DNA of 64,000 bases from Fen-1038 sp042408355 (GCA_042408355.1 JBHORD010000165.1:1-64000); one strand, 5' to 3'; positions 22,300-31,169 are shown, counted from the first letter of the stretch. A program made the numbers and translations. The notes: generated from the letters alone by a model not told the origin.

Positions 22300-23646
22300 A
22301 TGCCTACACCTATCCTTTCCAAACGCGCTCCTGTCTATGCCGGCGTTCCCGATGAAAAGTGGAACGACTGGCGCTGGCAGTTGAGTCACCGTCTCAATAC
22401 TGTTGAGGAAATTGAGAAGGTCATTCCGTTGACCGATTCGGAGAAAAAGGCTCTGAACACCAGCGGTTTGTTCCGCGTGGATGTGACGCCGTATTTCATC
22501 TCGTTGATTGACCCGGACGATCCCAATGACCCGATTCGCAAGCAAATCATTCCGACCGATGCGGAGATTACGCCATTCACCGGAATGATGGAAGACTCGC
22601 TCGCGGAAGACCGCCACTCGCCTGTGCCTGGGCTGGTTCACCGTTATCCGGATAGAGTCCTCATGCTTGTGACCACACAATGTGCGTCGTATTGCCGGTA
22701 TTGCACGCGCTCGCGCATCGTCGGCGACCCGGGGCAGACATTTTCGCGTCACGAGTTCGAGATGCAGATCGAATATCTCAAACGGACTCCGCAAGTGCGC
22801 GACGTTTTGCTTTCCGGCGGCGATCCGCTTGTGCTTGCGCCAAAAATTCTCGAAGAGATCCTGACGCGTCTGCGCGAGATTCCGCACATCGAAATTGTCC
22901 GCATTGGCTCGCGCGTGCCGGTCTTCCTGCCGATGCGCGTCACGCAGGAATTGTGCGACATGCTCAGCAAATTCCATCCGCTGTGGCTGAACATTCACGT
23001 CAATCATCCCAATGAAATCACAAAAGAACTGGCTGACGCATGCGACCGCATGACGCGCGCCGGAATCCCATTGGGCAACCAGTCCGTTCTTTTGGCCGGG
23101 ATCAATGATTGCGTTCACATCCAGCGCGAATTGGTCCAGAAGCTGACGCGGATTCGCGTCCGCCCGTATTATTTGTATCAATGCGATCTGGTCGAAGGCG
23201 CGGGACATTTCCGCACGCCGGTCGCGAAAGGCATCGAGATCATTGAAGGCCTGCGCGGCCATACCTCCGGCTACGCCGTTCCGCAATTCATCGTGGATGC
23301 GCCCGGCGGCGGCGGCAAGATTCCGGTCATGCCCAATTACCAGATCAGCGCTTCGGATCATAAAGTCATTTTGCGCAATTACGAGGGCTACATCACGACC
23401 TATGAAGAGCCGACCGATTACAAGGCGCACGATCCGAAGACTTGCAAGTTCTGTCAGAACAAGCGGCCCGAGGCCGGTCAAACCGGCATCACCGGCCTGC
23501 TCGATAGCGAAGAAATGTTTATCAAGCCCACAGGCTTCGACGAAGTCCACGACCGCCATGGAATCCAGCATCGTTTGAAAGATGAAAAGAAATGGCAGCC
23601 GTTGGGAATCGGCAGTGGTGAAACGAGTCCGCACGAAGAAGCCTGA
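22300..23646 (+). CDS. kamA: Lysine 2,3-aminomutase
   Basis: A 448-residue radical SAM enzyme that uses PLP to interconvert L-lysine and L-beta-lysine. The cluster motif is C128-x3-C132-x2-C135 (TTQCASYCRYCTRS) and the PLP lysine is K340 in DAPGGGGKIPV. Three C-terminal Cys (CKFC region near residue 385) fit the zinc site of KAM. Shine-Dalgarno GGAGG precedes the ATG. There is no beta-lysine acetyltransferase or kamD/E nearby, so the product could feed N-acetyl-beta-lysine osmolyte synthesis or lysine fermentation encoded elsewhere. Confidence 0.95.
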   Translation: MPTPILSKRAPVYAGVPDEKWNDWRWQLSHRLNTVEEIEKVIPLTDSEKKALNTSGLFRVDVTPYFISLIDPDDPNDPIRKQIIPTDAEITPFTGMMEDSLAEDRHSPVPGLVHRYPDRVLMLVTTQCASYCRYCTRSRIVGDPGQTFSRHEFEMQIEYLKRTPQVRDVLLSGGDPLVLAPKILEEILTRLREIPHIEIVRIGSRVPVFLPMRVTQELCDMLSKFHPLWLNIHVNHPNEITKELADACDRMTRAGIPLGNQSVLLAGINDCVHIQRELVQKLTRIRVRPYYLYQCDLVEGAGHFRTPVAKGIEIIEGLRGHTSGYAVPQFIVDAPGGGGKIPVMPNYQISASDHKVILRNYEGYITTYEEPTDYKAHDPKTCKFCQNKRPEAGQTGITGLLDSEEMFIKPTGFDEVHDRHGIQHRLKDEKKWQPLGIGSGETSPHEEA

Positions 23647-23670
23647 CTTCAAGCAAGCAAGGAGAATAAG

Positions 23671-24411
23671 ATGCAAGCACTTCAAAAGTTCATGTTGGTC
23701 CTTCTCATCCTCGCGGCACTGCTTACGGCCTGTGCGCCCGCACAAACTCAGGAACAAATCCAATCTCAAATTCAGACCTCGGTTGCGATGACCGTCCAGG
23801 CCCAAAATCAAGTCGGCACATTTGTAGCACAAACTGTCGAGGCGCAATCAAGCCAGACAACCTTGCCGACTGCGACAACCGCGCCAACAGAAACCCCTGT
23901 GGCGCCGACTCTCACGCCCGTGATTATTTCCACGCCGACCTCATTTACGACTTCATCTTCGGGCGGCGGTGGAGGCGGCAGTTCGTCAACGGCCAGTCAG
24001 CCGTATCAGTGCAGTGTGGTCGGCCAGACGCCTCAGGATAACAGCCCGGCGACGATATTGAAGACGAATGACAATGTGCAATTGGATGTTAAGTGGACAA
24101 TCATGAATGTTGGCACGAAGACCTGGGAGGCCGGTTCGCCCTGGGTCTATTATGCTACCTCCGTCGATTCGGACTCCCCCGCCGATTTCGGATTAACAAT
24201 GAGCTCGGTCGGTCTTCAAAGCGGGTTATCCGCGCCGGTCAAGCCGGGCGAAACAGTAACGCTTGGCATCCAATTGACTCCGCCATCGTCTTTTTCCAGC
24301 AAGAAGCCGATCTACATCACCACATATTGGGCGCTCGTGCTCGATGGCGTAAAGAAATATTGCCACCCATGGATCAACGTTGAAATTCTCCGGCCGGGCA
24401 TGAACCCATAG
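23671..24411 (+). CDS. Lipoprotein with Thr/Pro linker and NBR1-type Ig domain
   Basis: A 246-residue lipoprotein. Signal peptide with lipobox LLTAC (Cys about 21), a Gln-rich helix, a TPT-rich linker (40-85), a Gly/Ser run, then about 130 residues like the NBR1 Ig-like domain (LDVKWTIMNVGTKTWEAGSPWVYYATS, VKPGETVTLGIQLTPPS). Two Cys (YQCSVV and KKYCHPW) may form a disulfide. In bacteria this domain appears on surface proteins and may bind peptides or carbohydrate; its role here is unknown. It is followed by a paralogue 26 bp later. Confidence 0.85.
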   Translation: MQALQKFMLVLLILAALLTACAPAQTQEQIQSQIQTSVAMTVQAQNQVGTFVAQTVEAQSSQTTLPTATTAPTETPVAPTLTPVIISTPTSFTTSSSGGGGGGSSSTASQPYQCSVVGQTPQDNSPATILKTNDNVQLDVKWTIMNVGTKTWEAGSPWVYYATSVDSDSPADFGLTMSSVGLQSGLSAPVKPGETVTLGIQLTPPSSFSSKKPIYITTYWALVLDGVKKYCHPWINVEILRPGMNP

Positions 24412-24437
24412 CTCATCGGCATTCGGGAGATTCAAAC

Positions 24438-25136
24438 ATGAACTGGCGAATGCGCCGCGCTCGTTGGTTGTTGATCGTCACACTTTTTGTTTTGAGTTGT
24501 GATATTTCGACTCTTGCCGCGCCTGCGCCAATTCCAACAACGAATGCAAACTTGGTGAGTACGATTATCGTTCTAACAGCCGGCGCAGCCGCAACGCAGA
24601 CCGCCGCGCTGATTCCGCCCACCTTGACGCCGTCGGTCACACCGTTTCCAAGCCAGACGCCGAGCGTCACACCAACATCCACCGCCACTTATGTTTTCCT
24701 GACGCCAACGATGTTTAAGATCAAAACCCCCACTCCCATGGGGAGCGGAAGCGGAGGCGGAGGAGGTGGAGGAGGCGGGGGCGGCGGCGGAGGCGGATCG
24801 AGCGCCGGGACATGGGCCTGCAAATTGACTGCGCAAGCGCCGGTCAATGGCACTCCTTTCGGCCCTTCGGCTTCGTTTACAACAAACTGGACGGTTAAGA
24901 ACACAGGCAGTAATACGTGGCTGCGCACCTCGGTGGACGTGGTCAACACCGGCGGGACTCTTCTGGCGGCAGATGCCGCTTACGATTTGACATCCACCGT
25001 CTCGGTGAACGGCTCGATCACCATCAGTATTTCGATGACGGCTCCATCAGCGAAAGGAACCTATACATCGAATTGGTCGCTGCGAGTCGGCAAGACATTG
25101 TTCTGTCCGCTGGCAGTTACCATTTCCGTGCAATAG
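24438..25136 (+). CDS. Second NBR1-type Ig surface protein, with a polyglycine linker
   Basis: A 232-residue paralogue of the preceding gene. A hydrophobic N-terminus (LLIVTLFVLSCDIS, likely lipobox Cys) is followed by an Ala/Thr/Pro linker, a GSGS stretch and 15 consecutive Gly codons (24753-24797). The Ig-like domain comes next (FTTNWTVKNTGSNTWLRTSVDVV, NGSITISISMTAP), with the same paired Cys (WACKL and LFCPL). The low-complexity Gly codons are prone to slippage and may vary in length between strains. Confidence 0.83.
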   Translation: MNWRMRRARWLLIVTLFVLSCDISTLAAPAPIPTTNANLVSTIIVLTAGAAATQTAALIPPTLTPSVTPFPSQTPSVTPTSTATYVFLTPTMFKIKTPTPMGSGSGGGGGGGGGGGGGGGSSAGTWACKLTAQAPVNGTPFGPSASFTTNWTVKNTGSNTWLRTSVDVVNTGGTLLAADAAYDLTSTVSVNGSITISISMTAPSAKGTYTSNWSLRVGKTLFCPLAVTISVQ

Positions 25137-25153
25137 AATTTATATTGGCGCTT

Positions 25154-25196
25154 CAAAACAGGGGCGGCCAAATTATCCGCTCCTGTTTTGTTTTAC
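25154..25196 (+). terminator. Terminator after the NBR1-Ig pair
   Basis: CAAAACAGG..GCGG paired with CCGC..CCTGTTTTG, then TTTTACG; 18 bp beyond the stop. Confidence 0.82.
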
Positions 25197-25385
25197 GTTT
25201 TGAAAAATCAGCCCCGGCCTGCTTTTTGCTCTCGCATCACCGATTGCCTACAATGCTTGTAATTAGGCATTCTCATTGAACACGCAGTTGGCGCGGTTTT
25301 CTTCGTCAATCCGCTCCGTGAATGTGCGTACAGAATATCCCAAATCCGGATTTTGAAAAAGCCAGGATGCCTGCAAGCCATCAAC

Positions 25386-25414
25386 TTGACGTTTCTCAAC
25401 GCGCGGCATACAAT
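25386..25414 (+). promoter_or_regulatory. Promoter of the cobalamin riboswitch transcript
   Basis: TTGACG (25386-25391), 17 bp, TACAAT (25409-25414); start expected near 25421, just before the aptamer. Confidence 0.85.
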
Positions 25415-25420
25415 CCGCTC

Positions 25421-25665
25421 ACAATTGAATAAGATCGGAAAGCGGCGAAGCCGGTGTAATTCCGGCGCTGTCCCGCAACTGTGAATTAGCAATGAGCGAT
25501 TAGCGATTAAGCCCAACGGCTGACAGATAAAAGCTAATAACCAACAGCTAATAAGTCAGGTCGCCCGCCTCCGGTCGGTTCACCACACTCTCGTGGAAAG
25601 GAGGTGGAGGACGGCTGACATAGCGAGCCTCTATCTCCCCAGTCAACGACTGGGGATTTTGTTTT
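25421..25665 (+). ncRNA. Cobalamin riboswitch with terminator platform
   Basis: The core GCCGGTGTAATTCCGGCGCT (25450-25469), CCCGCAACTGTGA directly after, and AAGTCAGGTCGCCCGCC (25553-25569) are the conserved elements of adenosylcobalamin riboswitches. The region 25570-25615 holds the kissing-loop/3' arm. A perfect terminator (CCCCAGTC/GACTGGGG, 25637-25655, then ATTTTGTTTT) follows. B12 binding should favour termination and shut off the uptake genes. A peripheral arm (25484-25555) consists of repeated ATTAGC/GCTAAT words. Confidence 0.93.
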
Positions 25666-25726
25666 GGACGGCGGCAACATGGTTACCGCAAATGGAACAT
25701 CAGATTAAATCTCACAGGAGAAAGAT

Positions 25727-26716
25727 ATGTTTCGCAAGATTTTAATTTTTGCTTTGTTGGCAGGATTAGTCTTCGGATGCGCGCCTGCGGTCACGCCTCA
25801 GGCCGCGCCGACGGCTGTTTTCACACAGCCGGCTCAAGTCCAGACGGAAGCGCCTGCCGCGACGGCCACATCATCTGCCATCACGCTGACAGACGGCCTC
25901 GGCCGCACCGTTACATTGTCTCATCCCGCACAGCGAATCGTTTCGCTGGCTCCGTCAAATACCGAAATTCTGTTTGCCATCGGCGCCGGCTCGCAGGTGG
26001 TCGGCCGCGACGATCTTTCGGATTATCCGGCGCAAGTAAAATCACTGCCAAGCGTCGGCGGCTCGATGGGCAATTACAGCACGGAAGCCATCGTTGCGCT
26101 CAAGCCGGATTTGGTCCTTGCCGCGGAAATCAATACGCCTGAATTGGTGAAGTCGCTTGAATCTTTGGGATTAACGGTTTATTACTTAAAGAATCCGGGC
26201 ACGCTGGAACAGATGTATGGCAATCTGCAAATCGTCGCGCAGTTGACGGGCCATGAATCGGACGCGTCCACGTTGATTGATTCGCTCAAGTCGCGCGTTG
26301 CGGCGGTGGACGCAAAACTCTCCGGCGTTACAACCAGGCCGATTGTGTTTTATGAAATTGACGCGACCGATCCGACAAAACCCTACACGTACGGTCCCGG
26401 CACATTTGGCGACGCGTTGATCGCCGAAGCGGGCGGCGAAAATTTTTCCGATGCCGCCGGCATCAAAGACGCATATCCTCAGGTGAGTCTGGAACAGATT
26501 GTGAAAACGAATCCGCAGATTATCATCCTCGGCGATTCAGCATACGGCGTGACGCCGGATTCCGTCAAAGCGCGCCCCGGCTGGAACACAATTGATGCAG
26601 TGAAGAACAACATGATCTTCCCGTTCGACGATAATCTCGTCAGCCGTCCCGGCCCGCGTCTCGTGGATGGACTGGAACAGCTGGCAAAGCTTTTGCATCC
26701 CGACTTGTTCAAATAA
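25727..26716 (+). CDS. btuF: Cobalamin ABC transporter substrate-binding lipoprotein
   Basis: A 329-residue periplasmic-binding protein of the BtuF/FhuD class (Peripla_BP_2). Signal peptide with lipobox VFGC (C18), a Pro/Ala linker, then domain 1 (GLGRTVTLSHPAQRIVSLAPSNTE in outline), a long connecting helix and domain 2 (VSLEQIVKTNPQIIILGD). Related proteins bind cobalamin, haem or siderophores. The cobalamin riboswitch directly upstream decides for B12. Ribosome site AGGAG 8 nt before ATG. It is separated from btuC by a 227-bp structured spacer. Confidence 0.92.
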   Translation: MFRKILIFALLAGLVFGCAPAVTPQAAPTAVFTQPAQVQTEAPAATATSSAITLTDGLGRTVTLSHPAQRIVSLAPSNTEILFAIGAGSQVVGRDDLSDYPAQVKSLPSVGGSMGNYSTEAIVALKPDLVLAAEINTPELVKSLESLGLTVYYLKNPGTLEQMYGNLQIVAQLTGHESDASTLIDSLKSRVAAVDAKLSGVTTRPIVFYEIDATDPTKPYTYGPGTFGDALIAEAGGENFSDAAGIKDAYPQVSLEQIVKTNPQIIILGDSAYGVTPDSVKARPGWNTIDAVKNNMIFPFDDNLVSRPGPRLVDGLEQLAKLLHPDLFK

Positions 26717-26766
26717 CTGATGTTAAGCAGTTCCCCTGCAGCGCGACATTCACGCCGCCTGAAAAT

Positions 26767-26931
26767 GCGAGAGAAATCTCGCCCTGCTGCGTACGGTGGG
26801 TGAGCAAATAATTCACCTTACGCAGAACGTCCCGAAGGTTTTCTTCTTCAATAATGTTCTTTTCAGAAAACCTTCGGGACAAGACAAACATCTATAAATA
26901 ATCCAGGCGGGAGCGGAAGCAGCGCTCCGCC
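26767..26931 (+). other. Cluster of four hairpins between btuF and btuC
   Basis: In order: GCGAGA-GAAA-TCTCGC (26767-26782, perfect stem with a GNRA loop); CTGCGTA/TACGCAG with an added GGTGA/TCACC (26787-26825); a perfect 16-bp stem GTCCCGAAGGTTTTCT and its complement (26829-26844 with 26865-26880, 20-nt loop); and GGCGGGAGCG/GCGCTCCGCC (26906-26931). No T-run follows any of them. They could set transporter stoichiometry by mRNA processing, or be a repeat element. Confidence 0.55.
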
Positions 26932-26943
26932 CCTGCACGTAAA

Positions 26944-27939
26944 ATGAAAATTCGCCCATATCTTTTTTCCTTGCTTGTCCTCGCTTTGGCGTTAATCTTG
27001 AGCCTCGCCATCGGTTCCGTATTTCTTTCGCCGGCACAGCTTTGGGAGGCGTTGATAGGTCAGGGCACGCGCGTTCCCGATGCTATTTTATGGGACATTC
27101 GTTTGCCGCGCACGGTCCTGGTGGCGTTGACAGGCATGGCATTAAGCGGAAGCGGCGCGGCATATCAAGGTCTGTTCCGTAACCCGCTGGCAGATCCGTT
27201 TTTGATCGGCGTCGCGTCCGGCGCGGGATTGGGCGCGGTCATCGCCATGAGCATCCAATGGCCGTATTCGTTTTGGGGATTGATGGCCGTTCCCATCGCA
27301 TCGTTCGCGGCCGGCTTGCTCACAATTTTTATCGTGTATTCGCTGGCGCGCGTGGGGAAAACCATTCCAACCACAAATCTAATCCTGGCGGGCGTAGCTT
27401 TTTCATCATTCGCAACATCCTTGACTTCATTTCTGATGATTCGCTCAACGGGCGAAGTTCGCCGCGCTTTGGGATGGTTGTTGGGCGGCGCGACGCAAGC
27501 CGGATGGCCGGCGGTAATTGCCATTCTGCCATATCTGCTGATTGGCCTCGGCATCCTGACTTTTGGCGGGCACGCGTTAAATCTGCTTCAATTTGGCGAT
27601 GAACAGGCTCAACAGCTCGGGCTCAACGTGACGCGCGCCAAAACCATTCTATTGATTGCGGCTTCGATGGCGACGGCCGCGGCGGTCGCTTTTTCCGGCA
27701 TCATTGGTTTTATCGGACTCATTGTTCCGCACGTGATGCGCTTGTGGTTCGGCGCGGATTATCGCCGTTTGATTCCGCTGTCCATCATCGGCGGCGCCTC
27801 GGCGTTGATCTTTTCAGACGTGATGGCGCGCATCGTAATCGCGCCGCAGGAAATTCCGGTTGGAATCGTGACGGCGCTGGTCGGCGCGCCGTTCTTCCTG
27901 TGGGTCTTGCGCCGCGCCAAGAATCAAGGATATTGGTGA
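26944..27939 (+). CDS. btuC: Cobalamin ABC transporter permease
   Basis: A 331-residue FecCD/BtuC-type permease with about ten transmembrane helices. Family landmarks: LPRTVLVALTGMALSGSGAAYQGLFRNPLADP near residues 55-85, GEVRRALGWLLGG in the middle, and GIIGFIGLIVPHVMR (the coupling-loop region contacting the ATPase). Length is normal. Start ATG at 26944 directly follows the structured spacer; no strong ribosome site. It is followed by the ATPase gene. Confidence 0.94.
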   Translation: MKIRPYLFSLLVLALALILSLAIGSVFLSPAQLWEALIGQGTRVPDAILWDIRLPRTVLVALTGMALSGSGAAYQGLFRNPLADPFLIGVASGAGLGAVIAMSIQWPYSFWGLMAVPIASFAAGLLTIFIVYSLARVGKTIPTTNLILAGVAFSSFATSLTSFLMIRSTGEVRRALGWLLGGATQAGWPAVIAILPYLLIGLGILTFGGHALNLLQFGDEQAQQLGLNVTRAKTILLIAASMATAAAVAFSGIIGFIGLIVPHVMRLWFGADYRRLIPLSIIGGASALIFSDVMARIVIAPQEIPVGIVTALVGAPFFLWVLRRAKNQGYW

Positions 27940-28023
27940 TGTTGGCCGGAGCAAACTTGCGTGTCTGACCCGATTGGATTCATCCGGCCAGACGCGCAGA
28001 TCGGCCTGGATGAGAAACGGAAT

Positions 28024-28800
28024 ATGTTAAAAATAGAATCTCTTTCCGTCAATTATGGTTTGCATCACGTCCTGCACGATGTCTCACTGAATGTGCACAG
28101 CGGCGAAGTGGTCGCGTTGATCGGACCGAACGGCGCGGGAAAGACCACGCTGATCCGCGCCGTCAGCGGCGTAATTTCCCCGCAAAGCGGACACATCCGC
28201 ACCAACGGCGACGATTTCCATTCACTGACGCCAATGCAGCGCGCCAAATATGTGGCGGTCGTCCCGCAGGCTGTTGCGCTTCCGCCTGCCTTTACGGTTT
28301 GGGAAACCGTATTGATGGGACGCACGCCGTATCTTGGTTTTCTGGGTCAGACTTCACCCTCCGATGAAGAGATTGCCGGCGAGGCTTTGAAACGCGTCCA
28401 TGCGCTTGAACTGGCCGAACGCCGCGTCGGTGAACTTTCAGGCGGCGAGGCTCAGCGCGTTCTACTGGCGCGCGCATTGTGCCAGTCCACGCCGATTTTA
28501 CTGCTCGATGAACCCACCGCACATTTGGATTTACAATATCAGGTCAGTTTGCTGGAATTGGTCCGCAATCTCGCCCATCACGATAAACTTGCGGTCTTGA
28601 TCGCTTTACATGACCTCAACCTCGCCGCGCGCTACGCAGACCGCGTGGCGCTGATGGTCGCCGGACGAATTCAGGCAATCGGCACGCCGCGCCAAGTCCT
28701 CACGCCGGAAGCGATCTCGCAGGCATATTGCCTGCCGGTGCGGGTCGTGGAGCATCCTTTTCTTTCGGGTCCCCTTGTGTTGCCTGAGGCGCACGAATAG
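28024..28800 (+). CDS. btuD: Cobalamin ABC transporter ATP-binding protein
   Basis: A 258-residue ABC ATPase: Walker A LIGPNGAGKTT, Q-loop VVPQAVALPP, signature LSGGEAQRVLLARAL, Walker B ILLLDEPTAHLD and H-loop ALHDLNLAARYAD. The domain begins at MLKIESLSVNYG, so the ATG at 28024 is preferred. A GTG at 27961 with GGAG 9 nt upstream would add 21 residues and cannot be excluded. It completes the riboswitch-controlled BtuFCD transporter. Confidence 0.93.
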   Translation: MLKIESLSVNYGLHHVLHDVSLNVHSGEVVALIGPNGAGKTTLIRAVSGVISPQSGHIRTNGDDFHSLTPMQRAKYVAVVPQAVALPPAFTVWETVLMGRTPYLGFLGQTSPSDEEIAGEALKRVHALELAERRVGELSGGEAQRVLLARALCQSTPILLLDEPTAHLDLQYQVSLLELVRNLAHHDKLAVLIALHDLNLAARYADRVALMVAGRIQAIGTPRQVLTPEAISQAYCLPVRVVEHPFLSGPLVLPEAHE

Positions 28801-28922
28801 AATTGCGGAAGCGAATTCAGGCGCGGGATTGTTCACTGCGCGGATGATCGAAATAAAAACGGCAGAGCCTGAAAAAATTTTGATGATCTGCGCCATAACA
28901 TTCCCATACCGAGGAGAATTGC

Positions 28923-29258
28923 ATGCAAGCCTTTCAACTGCTCGACATCATCAAACAGCAGTCCAGAAGCGGAAAACCGTATTTCGAATTTCTGCGCCTC
29001 CCCGATTTGAGCGTGGGCGTCTACCAATTGCTTGTCGGCGACACGGACATTCAATCGCCGCACACGGAAGACGAAGTGTATTATGTGGTCGAAGGCCGGG
29101 CGAAGATCAAGGTTGCGGATGAAGACCGCCAGGTGAAAGCAGGCTCGGTGATTTATGTGGCAAAGAATGTGCCGCATCGTTTCCATTCGATTGAAGAAGA
29201 TTTGATCGTGCTGGCATTCTTCGCTCCGGCAGAAAATTCATTGAAGGGCGGGTTGTAA
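28923..29258 (+). CDS. Small cupin-domain protein
   Basis: A 111-residue single cupin barrel. Motif 1 (SPHTEDEVYYVVEGRAKIKV, with H..E) and motif 2 (AGSVIYVAKNVPHRFHSIEEDL) supply the usual metal ligands. The activity is unknown; proteins of this size are isomerases, dioxygenases or sensors. GAGGAG precedes the ATG. Its stop is immediately followed by the ATG of the GcvT-like gene, so the pair is coupled. Confidence 0.85.
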   Translation: MQAFQLLDIIKQQSRSGKPYFEFLRLPDLSVGVYQLLVGDTDIQSPHTEDEVYYVVEGRAKIKVADEDRQVKAGSVIYVAKNVPHRFHSIEEDLIVLAFFAPAENSLKGGL

Positions 29259-30455
29259 ATGTTTCAGCTCAAAACCACTCCTTTCCACGAACGAACCTCC
29301 AAACTGTGCCTGCCTCAAAATTGGCGGCGATGGGCAGGCTATCTCGCGGCGGGCTCGTATGAACTGACGCTTGACCGCGAATATTGGGCCATCCGTAACT
29401 CGGCCGCGCTGATTGACGTGACGCCGCTGATGAAATACATCCTCAAAGGAAAAGACGCGGGACGATTGTTGAATCGCGTCGTCACGCGCGACATTGACAA
29501 ATTGAAAGTCGGTCAGGTGTATTACACGGGCTGGTGCGATGACGACGGCAGGATGATTGACGATGGCACCGTCTCGCGGCTGGATGAAACCACATATCGC
29601 CTCACCTCCGCGGACCCGAACCTGCGCTGGCTTTCGATGAACGCCGCCGGCCTCGAGGTCGAGATTGCGGATGTCACCGACAGGGTGGCGGCGCTCAGTT
29701 TGCAGGGACCCCATTCAAAGTCCGTGTTGAAGCGGGTTTGTGAGACCGATGTGGACGGCCTCAAATATTTTCGTCTCATGCAAAACAAAATGGACGGAAT
29801 CCCCGTCACGATTTCGCGCACGGGATATACAGGCGATCTCGGTTATGAAATCTGGATGGATAACGAACATGCCCTGCGCGTCTGGGATTTGTTGATGGCC
29901 GCCGGCTCCGATGACGGCATTGCGCCGGTGGGTATTCTCGCCATGGATATGGCGCGCGTGGAGGCGGGATTGTTTATGATCGAAGTGGATTACACCTCCG
30001 CAAGCCACGCGTGGATCGAAGCGCAAAAGTCCTCGCCATTCGAACTGGGACTCGATTGGACAGTCGCGCTGGATAAGAAAGGTTATTTCGTCGGGCGCCG
30101 CGCCCTGGAACGCGAAAAACGCCAAGGTTCGGCGTGGAAACTGGTGGGACTCGAAATCGAGTGGAATGGAATGGAGCGGTTATTCAAGGAGGCCGGTCTG
30201 CCGCCGCAAATCCCCGGCATGGCGGTTCGGGCGAGTCTGCCCGTTTTGGCGGGAAACGCGCAGGCGGGGTACGCATCCACATCGAGCTGGTCGCCGCTGT
30301 TGAAGAAGTACATCGCCCTCGCACATTTGCGAAAACCTTATTATGAAATCGGCGCGGAGGTGCGCATGGAAATCACGGTGGAACATCATCGCCAGTACGC
30401 ACCGGCGCGCGTCGTCAAATTGCCCTTTTATGAGCCGCCGTGGAAAAAAGAATAG
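29259..30455 (+). CDS. GcvT/DmdA-type folate-dependent aminomethyltransferase family protein
   Basis: A 398-residue protein of the glycine-cleavage T-protein superfamily, which transfers one-carbon groups to tetrahydrofolate. Visible: YWAIRNSAALIDVTPLMKYILKGKDA, YTGWCDDDGRMIDDGTVSRLDE, LQGPHSKSVLKRV, SRTGYTGDLGYEIW (folate-binding region) and the C-terminal PVLAGNAQAGYASTSSWSP. No gcvH or gcvP is nearby and the cupin partner is unusual, so a demethylase such as DmdA or a dimethylglycine-type enzyme is as likely as glycine cleavage. It lies downstream of B12 uptake, but need not be co-regulated. Confidence 0.85.
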   Translation: MFQLKTTPFHERTSKLCLPQNWRRWAGYLAAGSYELTLDREYWAIRNSAALIDVTPLMKYILKGKDAGRLLNRVVTRDIDKLKVGQVYYTGWCDDDGRMIDDGTVSRLDETTYRLTSADPNLRWLSMNAAGLEVEIADVTDRVAALSLQGPHSKSVLKRVCETDVDGLKYFRLMQNKMDGIPVTISRTGYTGDLGYEIWMDNEHALRVWDLLMAAGSDDGIAPVGILAMDMARVEAGLFMIEVDYTSASHAWIEAQKSSPFELGLDWTVALDKKGYFVGRRALEREKRQGSAWKLVGLEIEWNGMERLFKEAGLPPQIPGMAVRASLPVLAGNAQAGYASTSSWSPLLKKYIALAHLRKPYYEIGAEVRMEITVEHHRQYAPARVVKLPFYEPPWKKE

Positions 30456-30467
30456 CGGCGAAGCTTT

Positions 30468-31169
30468 TTATGCGGACGTTTTTTCGAGATAGAAAACGTT
30501 GAGGAAACACCAGTTGGGATAACCCAGCAATCGGTTGTAAATCTTGTGCAGCCAGATCACGTTGGACGGCATGATGACCGTGAAAATCGAAATGACGGGG
30601 AATGTTGGGAAAACGCCCAGCCGTTTTGTGATTCGAAAATGTTTTTGAAACATCTGCACATATTCGCCTGCAGGCCGGTCGCCGGGATGACGGTCAATGC
30701 TCGAAGTGCGGACCAGCTTGCCGGTGAAAAAAAATGAAATGCGCGAAGCGAGATGTGCGAGATTCGGCACGCTGATCAAGGCGCGCCCGCCGGGCTTCAA
30801 CATACGGGCAAACTCGGCAATCGCTTTTTCCTGATCCGAAAAAATCAAATGCTCGATCACATCGGTGCAGATAATGACGTCCACGGAATGATCCGGGATT
30901 CCGGATTGTAAAAAATTGCGTTGAATAATTACCTCGGATGAATAATTCAAGTCCATTCCGGTGATTTGATAACCGGCCTGGCGATATTCATTGACCAGCA
31001 CGCCCTCGCCACAGCCCATATCGTAAATGACCTGATCCTTCGAGCACGAATCTAAAAACCGACGCGCCAGCTTCATCTTCTCCAAATAGACCGGCAGATA
31101 CGGCCAGTCTTTTTCGGGATGGATGTGATAGTCGCCGCGGTGGGCGTATTCACCAAATCGTTTTTTCAT
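30468..31169 (-). CDS. SAM-dependent methyltransferase (class I)
   Basis: A 233-residue Rossmann methyltransferase. Motif I VIYDMGCGEGVLVNEY, acidic loop GMDLNYS, motif II DVIICTDVIEHL and motif III LKPGGRALISVPN are present. The C-terminal quarter is hydrophobic and may touch the membrane. As the last gene of the polysaccharide run it probably methylates a sugar or lipid-linked glycan (inference). No strong ribosome site is seen. Confidence 0.85.
   Translation of the reverse strand: MKKRFGEYAHRGDYHIHPEKDWPYLPVYLEKMKLARRFLDSCSKDQVIYDMGCGEGVLVNEYRQAGYQITGMDLNYSSEVIIQRNFLQSGIPDHSVDVIICTDVIEHLIFSDQEKAIAEFARMLKPGGRALISVPNLAHLASRISFFFTGKLVRTSSIDRHPGDRPAGEYVQMFQKHFRITKRLGVFPTFPVISIFTVIMPSNVIWLHKIYNRLLGYPNWCFLNVFYLEKTSA

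Noticed and set aside
22267..23847. Long minus-strand frame (526 codons) opposite kamA
   Set aside because: It is an antisense shadow: kamA on the plus strand has all catalytic motifs, promoter and ribosome site, while this frame matches no family.
26829..26880. The 16-bp stem between btuF and btuC as a Rho-independent terminator
   Set aside because: No T-run follows on either strand, and the operon has to continue into btuC and btuD.
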